From: Phylloscopus collybita
Lineage: Eukaryota; Chordata; Aves; Passeriformes; Phylloscopidae
NCBI GenBank assembly: GCA_027886175.1
Contig: JAJNNQ010000142.1
Location: 1-64,000, forward strand
Reading direction: 5' to 3'
DNA: 64,000 bases
In this document: positions 44,276 through 57,600 of the stretch, piece after piece
How the letters are laid out: every line of letters begins with the position of its first letter
How positions within the stretch are numbered: the first letter of the stretch is position 1
Translations under genes and position numbers: made by a program
The notes under the pieces: generated by a model
Databases searched by the model: none
What the model was told of the DNA's origin: nothing
What the model saw: only the letters and a program-made list of their open reading frames with translations

Positions 44276-45600
44276 TTCCCGGGATAGGACCCCCCCTCGC
44301 TGGGGCTTGTAGGGTCCTGACCCCAAATCAGGGACAGAGAGCGGGGTCAGAGGTCCCAGCACCCCCCTGGGGGGTGAGGAGGAGGATGATGAGGAGGAAG
44401 GAGCCGGGAAGGCTGCAGAGTGTCCCTGCCCTGGGGAGGGGAGGGGAGGTTGGATACTGGGAACGATGAACAGGGAGTATCTGACGGGAATTTTGGGTTT
44501 CTGGGCTGGGGGTGGGTGGGTCACACACGGGTGTGACCCCCCCCAAAAAAAACCCCGCAGCGGGGAGGGCGCAGCACCTGCTGGGTGCCCCCGTTGGGGT
44601 GGGGTCCCCCTGGCAGCGGGTGGCACCTTGTCCCTGTGCCCCTGTGGCCACACGGGTCCCCTTCTCCCGCCCCCGTGGCTGTCACCCATCCAGGGACGCG
44701 GCACCTCGTCCCTGCAGCCCCCCCGGCGCCCCTCTGGGATGGCCGGAGCCCCCCCATTCCCAAGGTCACCCCCCCCCCCCCCAGGGACCCTTTCCCACCC
44801 CGGAGCGTCCCCCGCTGCCGTTCCCGTGGCTGTCACCCATCCAGGGGTGTGGCACCTTTGTCCCCGCAGCCCCCCGGCTGTCCCCGAGCCACCCCCGAGC
44901 ACCCCCCTCTCCCCCCCCCGCCTCGGACGGAGCAGCGCGGGGGCCCCGGGGGGCGGAATTTGGGGAGGGCGGGGGGGTCTCGCCTTCGGCTCTGCGGCAG
45001 CGCCGGAGCCCCGCGGCTCCCCCGGAGGGGCCGGGCAGGTGCATCCCAGGCAGGAGGGATGGATGGCCGGATGAGGAGGGAGGATGACGAGGACGGGGAG
45101 CCGGGGGTCCGCGCAGAGCCTCCTCCCCCCCCCCCCTCCCCGCACCCCCCGACCCCCGCCGCGGGCGGAAGGGCGGCCCCGGCGGAGGGGCGGGCGGGGG
45201 CAGGGCCGGGGAGGGGACGGCGGCCCCGCCGGCTCTGCCCCTTCTCCGGGGCTCGGCGGAGCGCAGCCGCCCCTCGCCGCGCCCCCTCCCCGGCAGCCCG
45301 GAGCTCGGCAGAAGCCGGCGGGAGCCCGGCGGAGCGCGGAGCCGCCGAGCCCGGAGCGCGCAGCGGAGCCCGGCGGGGATGCGGGAGGCGGCGAGCGGCT
45401 GAGGGAGCCGGCTCCGCGCCGGGCGGAGCACAACCCTGCCCCCCCGCTTCCCTTCGCTTCCAGCCCACCGGATCTGGGATCTACCTGACCGCCTTGGGAA
45501 TTATTCATTTTTTAAAATTTTTTATTTTTTTTTTATTGTCCCCCCCACACCTTTTTTTTTTTTTTTTCCCCCTGATTTTTAAGATTTTTTTTTTTTTGCA

Positions 45601-45606
45601 CACGTG
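45601..45606. promoter_or_regulatory. CACGTG E-box in the GFRA2 5' UTR
   Basis: A palindromic class B E-box (USF/MYC type) lies 25 bp upstream of the start codon. Function is inferred only. Confidence 0.4.
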
Positions 45607-45630
45607 GAGGAGCGCGTGGATTTTCCTACC

Positions 45631-45670
45631 ATGATCTTGGCAAACGCCTTCTGCATCGTCCTCTTCCTAG
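45631..45670 (+). CDS. GFRA2: GFRA2 exon 1 (start, signal peptide)
   Basis: Thirteen codons plus one base, M-I-L-A-N-A-F-C-I-V-L-F-L, with consensus donor GTGAGT at 45671. The segment is the hydrophobic core of the signal peptide. The ATG context is ACC-ATG-A. The 5' UTR upstream is T-rich (45500-45600) and contains a CACGTG E-box at 45601-45606. Confidence 0.94.
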
Positions 45671-48600
45671 GTGAGTGGCCCCAGCGGGGGGTGCCGGGGG
45701 TGGGGGGTGGCGGCTGTCGCCTGGCCGAGGTGGCGCGTCCCACCCTCCCCCCCACCCACCCAAAAAACCGGGGCGAGGGGCTGAGCCAGCGGGCGAGCCC
45801 CTCCGAGCTGGCACGGCCGCTGCGGCAGGAGAGGGGCTCGGCGAGGGGGTTCAACTTCATTTCCTATTCCCCTTCAACTTGAAACGGGGAGGGGGGCACG
45901 GGGGGCGACACGGGGGACACAGGGGACGGGGGGGGGACACGGGGGACACAGCCCCAGCCGCCCCCTCGGGGCTGGAGCGCCCGGCAGCCCAGCCCTGCCC
46001 GTCTCCCAGCCCTTCTCCCCTCGGCAAACCCGCCCGGATTCGCCTTTCCAGGGGGAGATTTTCACCCTTCTCCCCCCTCCCCAGCCGTGTCTCCCGCTGC
46101 CCTCCATCCCGGCTGCTCCCCGCCCGCGCCATTCCAGAGCTTGGGAAGGCGGCGTGGAGCCTGGGCTGGGAAAGTTGAGCTCCGGGGCTGCGTGCGGGGG
46201 AATCGCCGGCCCCGCGGGCGGCTCGGCTCGGAGCTCCGCGCCGGGAGAGCGCTCCCGTTCCCAGGGCAGCCTCCGCTGGAGAGCCGAGCGCGCACAGCCC
46301 GCGCTGGGTTTGGGGTGAAAAGGAGAGGAAACGGGAAAGGTTCGGGGTTTTTTGGGGGTTTTTTTTGCCCTCCCTCCCTCCCTCCGCAGCTCGGGCGTGT
46401 CGCGCTCCCGGTGCCGTTCCCGGCTCCCGCATCCCGCGGGTGCCTGGGATGCGATCCCAGCTCGCTGCGGCGCCCGGAGAACTTTGCGGAGCCGGCCTGG
46501 GCTCGGGGACAGAGACAGGGACGAGGGACAGGGACAGGGGACAGGGACAGGGACAAGGGACAGGGACAGGGGACAGGGGACAGGGGACAGGGACAAGGGA
46601 CAGGGACAGGGGACAGGGACGAGGGACAGGGACAGGGGACAGTGACAGAGACAGGGACGAGGGACAGGGGACAGGGACAGGGACAAGGGACAGGGGACAG
46701 GGAAAAGGGACAAGGGACAGGGGTCAGGGACAGGGACAAGGGACAAGGGACAGGGACAAGGGACAGGGACAAGGGACAGGGAAAAGGGACAAGGGACGAG
46801 GGACAGGGGACAGGGACAGGGACAAGGGACAGGGGACAGGGAAAAGGGACAGGGGACAGGGACAGGGACAGGGGACAGGGGACAGGCGGCCTCTGAGGGA
46901 GACTTGAAGGTTGGCACAGCCTCGCTCCAGAGGGACGCGGGGCTGGGGGTGCTCGGGGGGTCCCCCCGGGGTCCGTCCTCTGCTCCCGCCTGGAACGGGG
47001 GGCCCGGGCTCTGCCCAGCCGGGGAGGGGCTGCCCAGGGCGGGGGGTGCCCCCCAAGCCTTTGGGGAGGGGGGGACAGAGGCCTGAGCAGGCGGGGGCTG
47101 AGCCCCCGGGGCTGGGGGAGCCCCTGCCCGGAGGGGTCGGGGGGTGCCGGGCTCGGGGGGCTGGGGCGGTGCCCTCAGACGGAGAGGAAGGGGGGCGGGG
47201 TGGGGACACCCCCCGTGCCGAGAGGGGGAAGGGTGCTCCGGCCTGGCTGGGGGCACAGCTGGACATCCGGACCTGTGTCCAGGCACAGCTGGATGGCTCC
47301 TGGAGAGATTTGGGGTGCAGGGGGGACAGGGGTGCCCCAGCTCAGGCACCCAAACCAAGGCCCACCCACCCTCACAGCGGGGCTGGCGTCAAAGCAGGAC
47401 CCGGTGTCCCCCCCAAATCCTGAGAATCCCCAAATCCTGGGTGTCCCCAGTTCCTGGGTGTCCCCGTATTCCTGGATGTCCCCCCAGTTCCTGGATGCCC
47501 TCCCAGTTCCTGGGTGTCCCCAAATCCTGGGTGTCCCCCCACCCAGTTCCTGGGTGTCCCCGAGGTTCTGTGGGTGCAGGGCCAGGCTGAGGAGCCGAAC
47601 CCCGATCAGGGACCCCGCACCCCCAGCTTTAGGGTTGGGGTGACCACTGCTCCAGCCCGGCTGGCGGTGAGGATCCCGGAGCAGGGAACATCCAGAGCTC
47701 TTCCCGCCTGGGATCATTCCCGGGAAAGCCACAAACCCCCCTCTGGCCCTGGCTGGGAAGCCGCCGTGCTCCCGAGCGATCCTCGCCGGGAGAAACATCC
47801 CCCTCCGAGGCTGCCGGCCGTGCAAGGGTCTCCGGCAGAAGCAGAGCAGGAGAAGGCGGATTTGAGCTCGGGAAGAGGCTGCTGGAGCCGGGAGAAGCCG
47901 TGGGAGCGGCAGGGAAAAGGGGCCAATCCATCGCCTGGTGCAGCAAATCCCGGCTGCGCTCCGGCACCCCGGAGCCTGCCGGGGATTAGCCGGGAATTCT
48001 CTGCAGATGTTCCAGCGGTGGGAGTTCAGGCAGGGGTGGCAGTTCAGGCAGGGCGGCTCGGCCGGGAGGGGTGGGGGGTTTTTTTGGGGGGGATGGGGGG
48101 GGATAGAAAACCCCCTCCTCAGCTTCGCCCTCCATCCGAAGGAGCCTCGGTGGGAATGCGGAGCCGGGAGGAGCGGGGGGCTGCAGGGAAATCCCCCCAG
48201 CCTGGGCTGATTCCTGCGGGATTTGGGGGCACCACCAAGGGCTGTGTCTGCTCCTCCTGCTCCTCCTGCTCCTCCTGCTCCTCCTGCTCCTGTGCCCGGC
48301 TCCAGGATCCATCGGCACTCCCGGCTCCGATGGTGCCGGATGCTCTGGGATGCTCCCGGTGCTGGCAGGGGGGCTGGCAGGGCTCTGTTCCCTGCAAAAC
48401 CGTGGGAGAAAGGTGGAAAAAAAAATAAAAAAAAAAACCAAAAAAAAGGCAAAATCCATGAGGGATCGGGGCCAGCTCACCCACACAGCTCGGCCCTGCT
48501 GCTGGATTCATTGTGGGATTCCCAATCCCGCCCGCCCGGCGCTGCTGGGGGCACGCAGGGGTGGCCCGGGTGGTCCTCTGGCATCGGGGCAGGGGTGTGT

Positions 48601-51600
48601 CCCCGCCCGTGGAGACGGGAATGCGCTCGGAGGAGAAAGGAGGGATTTTTGGAAAGAGGCTTCTGGAGAAGTGTGAGCTGGAGCTGGGAATGTGCTGAGG
48701 GTGAGCACGGCCGGAGCTGGAGCTGAGCTGGGAGAGGATGGAGTGTGGGGGAGCTCTGGAATGGTTCTCCGTGTCTGGAGGAGCTCTGGAATGGTTCTCC
48801 ATGTCCGAGGGAGCTCTGGAATGGTTCTCCACATCTGAGGGAGCTCTGGAATGGTTCTCCATGTCTGGAGGATCTCTGGAATGGTTCTCCATGTCTGGAG
48901 GAGCTCTGGAATGGTTCTGCACTTCTGGAGGAGCTCTGGAATGGTTCTCCATGCCCAGAGGAGCTCTGGAATGGTTCTCCACATCCAAGGGAGCTCTGGA
49001 ATGGTTCTCCATGTCTGGAGGAGCTCTGGAATGGTTCTCCACATCTGAGGGAGCTCTGGAATGGTTCTCCAAGCCCAACATGGCTTCCCACAGCCTCTGG
49101 ATCTGTGCAATAGCTCTCCATGTCTGGAGGAACTCTGGAATGGTTCTCCATGTCTGAGGGAGCTCTGGAATGGTTCTCCACATCCGGAGGAGCTCTGGAA
49201 TGGTTCTCCACGTCTGAGGGAGCTCTGGATTGGTTCTCCACGTTCGGAGGAGCTCTGGAATGGTTATCCATGTCCGACGGAGCTCTGGAATGGTTCTCCA
49301 AGCCCAACATGGCTTCCCACACAATGTGGATCCGTGGAATAGCTCTCCATGCCTGGTGGAGCTCTGGAATGGCTCTCCATGCCTGACGGAGCTGTGGGAA
49401 GACTCTCCATGCCCACAGAATTCTGGAATGACTCTCCACACCCAGTGGAGCTGAGGGATGAATCTCCATGTCTGGTGGAGCTCTGGAATGGCTCTCCACA
49501 CCCAGTGGAGCTCTGGAATGACTCCATGTGCCCATGGAACTCTGGGATGACTCACCATGTCCATGGAATTCTGGAATAGCTCTCCACGCCCTGTGAAGCT
49601 CTGGAATTGCTCTCCATGCCCTGTGGAGCTCTGGAATTGTTCTCCATGCCCCGTGGAGCTCTGGAATTGCTCTCCATGCCCCGTGGAGCTCTGGAATTGT
49701 TCTCCATGCCCCGTGGAGCTCTGGAATTGCTCTCCATGCCCCGTGGAGCTCTGGAATGGCTCTCCATGCCCCGTGGAGCTCTGGAATTGCTCTCCATGCC
49801 CTGTGGACCTCTGGAATGTCTCCAGCGCCCTGGAGCGCTCTCCCCATGCCCACGGCTGCTGCAGCAGGATCAGCTTTTCCCAGCTGGATGCCTGGGGATG
49901 GGATTTCCCGGCGTGTGAAGGCGCAGAGTTCCCGAGGATCATCCCCAAGGATCATCCCAAAGCACCAGCCCAGGCTCCGGCACTCCCAGGTCAGCGTTGG
50001 GGGGCTCCTGTTCCTCCTGCAGCGAGCCGGGAATGTCCCTCCATGGATCCCGTGTGGAATATAATCCTGCCAGGCCCGGCCTGGCCTTCCCGAGGGGAAT
50101 CTGCCGCCCCAGACCGGATCTAACGGGGATGGGGGGCGCTCCTGGACGCTCTCCAGACATCCAGGAAGCCAGCGGGGACATCGGCTGGGCACCGGGATCC
50201 GTGGGATCTGTGGGATCTGTGGGATCTGTTCTTTGGGGTGACAGCAGCCAGTGGAGGTGTCCCCACCTGGGCACTGCCCACCCGGACCCCTGTCCTGCCT
50301 CAGAGACCCCCTGGCAGCCGAGGTGAGCAGAGCTGTCCAGGGCCACCTGCTCCAGGGCCAGGGATCTGCTCCAGGGCCAGGGATCTGCTCCAGGGCCAGG
50401 AACCTGCTCCAGGGTCACCTGCTCCAGTGCCAGGGATCTGCTCCAGGGCCAGGAACCTGCTCCAGTGCCAGGGATCTGCTCCAGGGCCAGGAACCTGCTC
50501 CAGTGCCAGGGATCTGCTCCAGGGCCAGGGATCTGCTCCAGGGCCAGGAACCTGCTCCAGGGCCAGGGATCTGCTCCAGGGCCAGGGATCTGCTCCAGGG
50601 CCAGGGATCTGCTCCAGGGCCACCTGCTCCAGGGCCAGGAACCTGCTCCAGTGCCAGGGATCTGCTCCAGGGCCTGGGATCTGCTCCAGGGCCAGGGATC
50701 TGCTCCAGTGCCACCTGCTCCAGGGCCACCTGCTCCATGGCCACCTGCTCCAGGGGCAGGGATCTGCTCCAGGGCCAGGAATCTGCTCCAGTGTCACCTA
50801 CTCCAGTGTCACCTGCTCCAGTGCCGGGGATCTGCTCCAGTGTCACCCGCTCCCGTGGGACGCAGCAGGCAGGGCGGCGTGCCCCGCCCCGGGGGGTGGC
50901 AGGGGGACAGCCCCGCCCGCCGGGGGGGCACAGGCGGGTGGCCCGTGTCGCGTTCCTGCAGGTGTCACTGTCCCCCTGCCCAGCCCGGGGCTGTCAGCGG
51001 CGCTGCCAGGACGGGAACGCGGCTCCCGGGGGGACTCACCGAGGGGTCACCCCCCGCCCGCCACCCCCGGGGGGCACCGGGGCGGGCACAGAGCGGGGTC
51101 CCCTCCCCGTCACCCCCCCGGAGCAGCCCAGGGTCCTCTCCCGGTCCTGTCATTCCCGTTTTTTGCCGCTCCAGGGCTTTCCCTGGGAGCTGGAGGCTGG
51201 AGGAGGGGCCCGGCAGTGACAGTGGGTCCTGCCGGGGGAGGGGACACCAGCGCCGCCTGTCCCCAATTCCCCTGAGAGGGGACAGAGCCAGGCTTTGCTG
51301 GGCTGGGCTTAGCGGGGATCTCGTTCCGGCAGGGAAAGCAAACGCGGGAAGGATGGGAACGGTGGGAGAGCCGTGGGAATGCGGGGACAGGGACGGGAGA
51401 GGACAGGGACGGGAGGGGACAGGGGCAGGAGGGGACAGGGACAGGAGGGGACAGGGACGGGAGGGGACAGGAGGGGACAGGGACGGGAGGGGACAGGAGA
51501 GGACAGGGGCAGGATGGGAGAGGACAGGGACAGGGGGGGACAGGGACAGGAGGGGACAGGGACAGGAGGAAACAGGGACGGGAGGGGACAGAGGCAGGAG

Positions 51601-54600
51601 GGGACAGGGGCAGGAGGGGACAGGGACGGGAGGGGACAGGGACAGGAGGGGAGAGGGACAGGAGGGGAGAGGGACGGGAGGGGACAGGAGGGGACAGGGA
51701 CAGGAGAGGACAGGAGGGGACAGGGGCAGGAGGGGACAGGGACAGGAGGGGACAGGGACGGGAGGGGACAGGGACAGGAGGGGACAGGAGGGGACAGGGA
51801 CAGGAGGGGACAGGGACAGGAGGCGGCGGGGCTGGCCCGGCGCCATCCCGGAGGGCAGAGCCTGCTCGGAGCCGCAGCTGCCCCGCGGCCCTGCCAAGGC
51901 CGAGCGCTCCAAAAGCCGTGACTCAGACGCCCTAAAAACCCCGTGACGGGGCTGGAAAGGATGAGCGGCCAAATCCATCCCGAGGAGCGGCGTGAGCAGG
52001 GACCCGGGATGGACTCGGAGTGAGCAGGGAATTGGGATGGGCCCGGAGTGAGCAGGGAATTGGGATGGGCTCGGAGTGAGCAGGGATTTGGGATGGGCCC
52101 GGAGTGAGCAGGGAATTGGGATGGGCCCGGAGTGAGCAGGGATTTGGGATGGGCTCGGATTGTGCAGGGAATTGGGATGGGCCTGGAGTGAGCAGGGATT
52201 TGGGATAGGCTCGGAGTGAGCAGGGAATTGGGATGGGCCCGGAGTGAGCAGGGAATTGGGATGGGCTCGGAGTGTGCAGGGATTTGGGATGGGCTCGGCT
52301 CTGCAGGGAATTGGGATGGACTCGGAGTGTGCAGGGATTTGGGATGGGCTCGGCTCTGCAGGGAATTGGGATGGACTCGGCTGTGCAGGAACCCGGGCCG
52401 GGCTCGCTGCTCCCCTGGCTCCGGGGAGCTCCGGGAGCAGGCGGGGTTATCCATTTCTTGGGATGGAACAAGGAGCTCACGGTCCCCGTGATGGGGACGC
52501 CGGAGCTGCGGGGTTCACCCCGCACCTTCCCGCCCCAAACCCGGGAATCTGGGAATCTCGGCTGCCGGAGGCTCCAGGGACATCCCGGGAGTGTTTCTGG
52601 GTGGGGCTTGGAGCAGCCTGGGATGGGGAGGGTGTCCCTGATCTGAAGGTCTCTTCCTACCCAAACCATTCCGGGATCGCAGGATCTCATTCCAGGGGCA
52701 CCTTCCACATTCCCAGCTTGCTCCAAGCTGGCCTTGGGCACTTCCAGGGATGAAGCAGCCACCGGGAATTCCATCCCAGGGATGAGGCAGCCACTGGGAA
52801 TTGCATCCCAGGGATGAGGCAGCCACTGGGAATTCCATCCCAGGGATGAAGCAGCCACTGGGAATTCCATCCCAGGGATGAGGCAGCCATTGGGAATTCC
52901 ATCCCAGGGATGAGGCAGCCACTGGGAATTCCATCCCAGCCCCTCCCCGGGGGGAATTCCTCCCGTTTATTCAACCTCCATTTCCCATCTCACAATCCGA
53001 CATTTCAAACCCCTTCCAGCCCAGACAATCCCGTGGCCTTCCCGGGCTCTTTCAGTTCAATCCTTAAAAAAACCCCTTCCAAGCCCAACCATTCCATGAT
53101 TCCATGGCGCTCCCAGGCTTTCAGCTCCATCTTCAGAACCCCTTCCAACCCAGACAATTCCGTGGCACGCCCAGGCTCTTTCAGTTCAGTCTTCAAAACC
53201 CCTTCCAGCCCAGACAATTCCACGATTCCCAGACAATTCCACGATTCCCAGACAATTCCATGATTCCCAGACAATTCCGTGATTCCCAGGCTGGGTTTAG
53301 CTGCGCTGGGCTGGGCTGATCTCGGGTGCCTCACCAGGGCAGGGAACTGAGGTGGGGACACCGAGGTGGGGACATCGAGGTGGGGACACCTCCACCCCTG
53401 GTAAAATTTCCTCTCCTTCCGTGGGAGGAAAGGCAGAAAAAAGGAAAAAAAAAAAATAAAATGGAATTGAAGCTGGTGGTGAACGACCTCAGCCGGTGGT
53501 GAACGACCTCAGCCGGCTCCAGGCACAGCCCCCTCACCCTCGGGTGCAGCTGTCCCATCCCCGGGCTCGCCTTCCCCACGGAATTCCGGAGTTCCCAGCC
53601 TGCTCTGGGCTGGAAAGGGGCTAAAAAATCCCACCCCAACCGCCCGTCCTCCCACGGGCAGGGCCTGTGAGGGAGGGAGCTCCGGGAGGGGAGGGAGCTC
53701 TGAGGGAGGGAGCTCCAGGAGCTCAGGGTGCTCCTGTAGGAGGGTGCTCCTGAGGGGAGGCGCTCCAGGAGTTGAGGGTGCTCCTCCAGGAGGGTGTTCC
53801 TGTTGAGGGAAGGGTGCTCCAGGAGCTGAGGGTGCTCCAAGAGGGAAGGGGTCTCTGAGGGAGGGTGATGCAGGAGCTCAGGGTGCTCCTGAGGGAGGGT
53901 GATCCAGGAGAAGAGGTTGTTCCAGATGAGGTTGTTCCAGATGAGGTTGCTCCAGGAGCTGAGGGTGCTCTGACAGAGGTTGCTCCAGTTGGTGAAGGTG
54001 CTCCTGTGGGGTGGGTGCTCCTGTGGGGTGGGTGCTCCAGGAGCTGAGGTTGTTCCAGTTGGTGAGGGCACTCCTGTGGAAGGGCGCTCCAGGACCTGAG
54101 GGTGCTCCAAGAAGGAAGGGGTCTCTGAGGGAGGGTGATCCAGGAGCTGAGGGTGCTCCTGTGGGTGGGTGCTCCTGAGGGAAGGTGCTCCGGGAGATGA
54201 GGGTGCTCCAAGAGGGACAGGGTCTCTGAGGGAGGTGGGTGTTCCAGGAGATGAGGGCTCTCCTGTGGGAGGGTGATCCAGGAGCTGAGGGTGCTCCTGA
54301 GGGAGGGTGATCCAGGAGATGAGGTTGTTCCAGATGAGGTAGTTCCAGGAGCTGAGGGTGCTCCTGTGTGTGACTGCTCCTGTGGATGGGTGCTCTGGGG
54401 GAGGTTGCTCCAGGAGCTGAGGGTGCTCCAGGAGCTGAGGGTGCTCTGACAGAGGTTGTTCCAGTTGGTGAGGGTGCTCCTGCGGGGTGGGTGCTCCTGT
54501 GTGAGGGTGGTCCAGGAGCTGAGGGTGCTCTGAGGGAGGTTGTTCCAGGAGCTGAGGTTGTTCCAGGAGCTGAGGGTGCCCCTGTGGGTGGGTACCCCTG

Positions 54601-57600
54601 TGGGGTGGGTGCTTCAGGAGCTGAGGGCGCTCCAAGAGGGAAGGCGTCTCTGAGGGAGGGTGCTCCAGGAGCTGAGGTTGTTCCAGGACCTGAGGGTGCC
54701 CCTGTGGGATGGGTGCCCCTGTGGGGTGAGTGCTCCTGTGTGAGGGTGATCTAGGAGCTGAGGGTGCTCTGAGGGAGGTTGTTCCAGGAGCTGAGGTTGT
54801 TCCAGGAGCTGAGGGTGCCCCTGTGGGATGGGTGCCCCTGTGGGATGGGTGCCCCTGTGGGGTGGGTGCTCCTGTGAGGTGGGTACCCCTGTGGGTGGGT
54901 GCCCCCCCTGCGGGAAGCCGCTCACCTCCTCCCTCCCTCACCCGTGTCCTCCTCCCTCTCCCTCTCCCTCTCCCTCTCCCTCTCCCTCTCCCTCTCCCTC
55001 TCCCTCTCCTCTCTCCCTCTCCCTCCTCCCAGACGAGGCGCTGCGCTCGCTGGCCGGGCCCCCCTCTCCGCCGGGCCCGGGGCTGTCCCCGGGGCCGGGC
55101 TGGCGGGTGCCCGTGGACTGCGTGCGAGCCAACGAGCTGTGCGCCGGCGAGCCCAGCTGCAGCTCCCGCTACCGCACCCTGCGGCAGTGCCTGGCCGGGC
55201 GCGACAGGAACACCATGCTGGCCAACAAGGAGTGCCAGGCCGCCCTGGAGGTGCTGCAGGAGAGCCCCCTCTACCACTGCCGCTGCAAGAGGGGCATGAA
55301 GAAGGAGCTGCAGTGCCTTCAGATCTACTGGAGCATCCACCTGGGGCTGACTGAAGGTAACGGAGGGTTGGGGGACAGGGGGGAGCGCCCCGGGGGCGGC
55401 GGGGTGGGGATGGGGAGAGGGATCCTCAGTGGAGGAACTCGGGGAGATGGAGATGGGGATGGGGATCCCTGGTGGAGGAACCTGGGGAGATCGGGATGGG
55501 GAGGGGGATCCCTAGTGGAAGAACCTGGGGAGATGGAGATGGGGAGAGGAGAGGGATCCTTGGTGGAGGAACTCGGGGAGATGGGGATGGGGATCCTCAA
55601 TGGAAGAACCTGGGGAGATGGAGATGGGGAGAGGAGAGGGATCCTTGGTGGAGAAAGCTGGGAAGATGGGGATGGGAGAGGGATCCTTGGTGGAGGAACC
55701 TGGGGTGATGGAGATGGGAGAGGGACTCTCAATGGAGCAGCCTGGGGTGATGGAGATGGGGATGGGGATTCCTGATGGAGGAACCTGGAGAGATGGGAAG
55801 AGGAGAGGGATCCTCGATGGAGCAGCCTGGGGAGATGGAGATTGGAATGGTGATCCCTGATGGAGAAACCTGGGAAGATGGAGATGGGAGAAGAATCCTC
55901 AAATGGAGCATGCTGGGGGTGGTAGGGATGGAGAAAGAGATCCTCAATGGAGAGCCCTGGGGAGATGAGGAGAGGAGAGAGATCCTCGATGGAGAAACCT
56001 GAGAAGATGGAGATGGGGATGGGGATCCCTGATGGAGAAACCCGGGGAGATGGAGATGGGAGAGGGATCCCTGATGGAGAGCCCTGGGGAGATGGGGATT
56101 GGGGTCCTCAGTGGAGCACCCTGGGGGTGATGGGGACAGGGAGAGAGGAGGGATCTCCTATGGAGAACCCCGGAAAGATGGGGATGGGGAGAGGGATCCT
56201 CAAATGGATCAGCCTGGGGGTGATGGGAGTGGAGAGAGGGATCCCCAGTGGAGAGCCCTGGGGAGATGGGGAGAGGAGAGAGATCCCTGACGGAGAAACC
56301 GGAGAAGATGGAGATGGGGATCCTCAATGGAGGAACCCGGGGAGATGGAGATTGGAATGGTGATCCCTGATGGAGAAACCTGGGGAGATGGAGATGGAGA
56401 TGGAGATGGGGATCCTCGATGGAGGAACCCGGGGAGATGGAGATTGGAATGGTGATCCCTGATGGAGAAACATGAGAAGATGGAGATGGGGATGGGGATC
56501 CCTGATGGAGAAACCTGGGGAGATGGAGATGAGGATCCTCAATGGAGAGCCCTGGGGAGATGGGGATGGCCCAGTGGAGGTGGGTGAGGGAGATGGGGAC
56601 GGGGAGAGGGATCCCAAGTGGAGCACCCTGGGGGGGATGGAGATCGGGAAGGGGCTCCTCAAATGGGGATGGGGGTCCCCAATGGATCAGCCTGGGCATG
56701 GGAATTTGGATGAAAACCCCACAAAATTCAGGTGAAAACCCCAGGTGAGCACCCCAGACAGGGCAGATGTGGACCCCAGGGAGGAAAAACCCTGGGGAAG
56801 TCAGGTGAAAATCCCAGGGAATTCAGGTGGAAATCCCAGGGAATTCAGGTGAAAACCCCAGGGAATTCAGGTGAAAATCCCAGGGAATTCAGGTGGAAAT
56901 CCCAGGGAATTCAGGTGAAAACCCCAGGGAATTCAGGTGGAAATCCCAGGAGGTTCAGGTGAAAATCCCAGGGAGTTCAGGTGAAAATCCCAGGGAATTC
57001 AGGTGAAAATCCCAGGGAATTCGGGTGGAAATCCCAGGAGGTTCAGGTGAAAATCCCAGGGAATTCAGGTGGAAATCCCAGGAAGTTCGGGTGAACACCC
57101 CAAGGAGCTCAGACAGGCACCTCAGACTCCGCAGCCCCAAATCCACCTCGGTTTGTGCCAAAATCTCCTGGGCTGGCAGCAGAGACCCCTGCCCGGGGGA
57201 GGAGGGGGGGTTGGGGTGAGAGTTTTAAAGCCCCTTTCCATCCCAAAGCTGGCTGGGAATTCTGGAATTCTGCGGGAAAGGTGTGCCCGAGGGTGGGAAA
57301 GCTGCTCCAGAGGGTGGGAAAGCTGCTCCAGAGGATGGGAAAATTGCTCCAGAGGATGTGGGGGAGCCGTGGCTGAGCCCAGGGCCCCCCTGGGTGAAAT
57401 TCCCTCCAAATCTGGGTCAGCCCAGCCCCAAAGCCCGGCCCAGAGCAGGAATTAGGCCTTAATTGCTTTCTCCCCCTCATTAGCAGCCGGCACTCAGCAG
57501 CTTCCCAGGGTTTTTGGGGAATGGATGAGGGAACGGGGCTGGGAATTGGAGGTGAGAGGAGCAGCGATTAAGGAGAGGTGGGAGCTTCGAGGCCACCCTT

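Larger units (their letters stand above)
44560..46300. promoter_or_regulatory. GFRA2: CpG island and promoter/5' UTR region of GFRA2
   Basis: A CpG-rich block, densest at 44930-45430, ends just before the T-rich 5' UTR and the GFRA2 start codon. The TSS is probably between 45100 and 45480, but no core element fixes it. A GGGACA array begins 830 bp into intron 1. Confidence 0.65.

Noticed and set aside
45060..45430. Long GC-rich open frames over the GFRA2 CpG island
   Set aside because: They lie in the promoter/5' UTR; low-stop GC-rich sequence gives open frames without homology, while the true start is at 45631.
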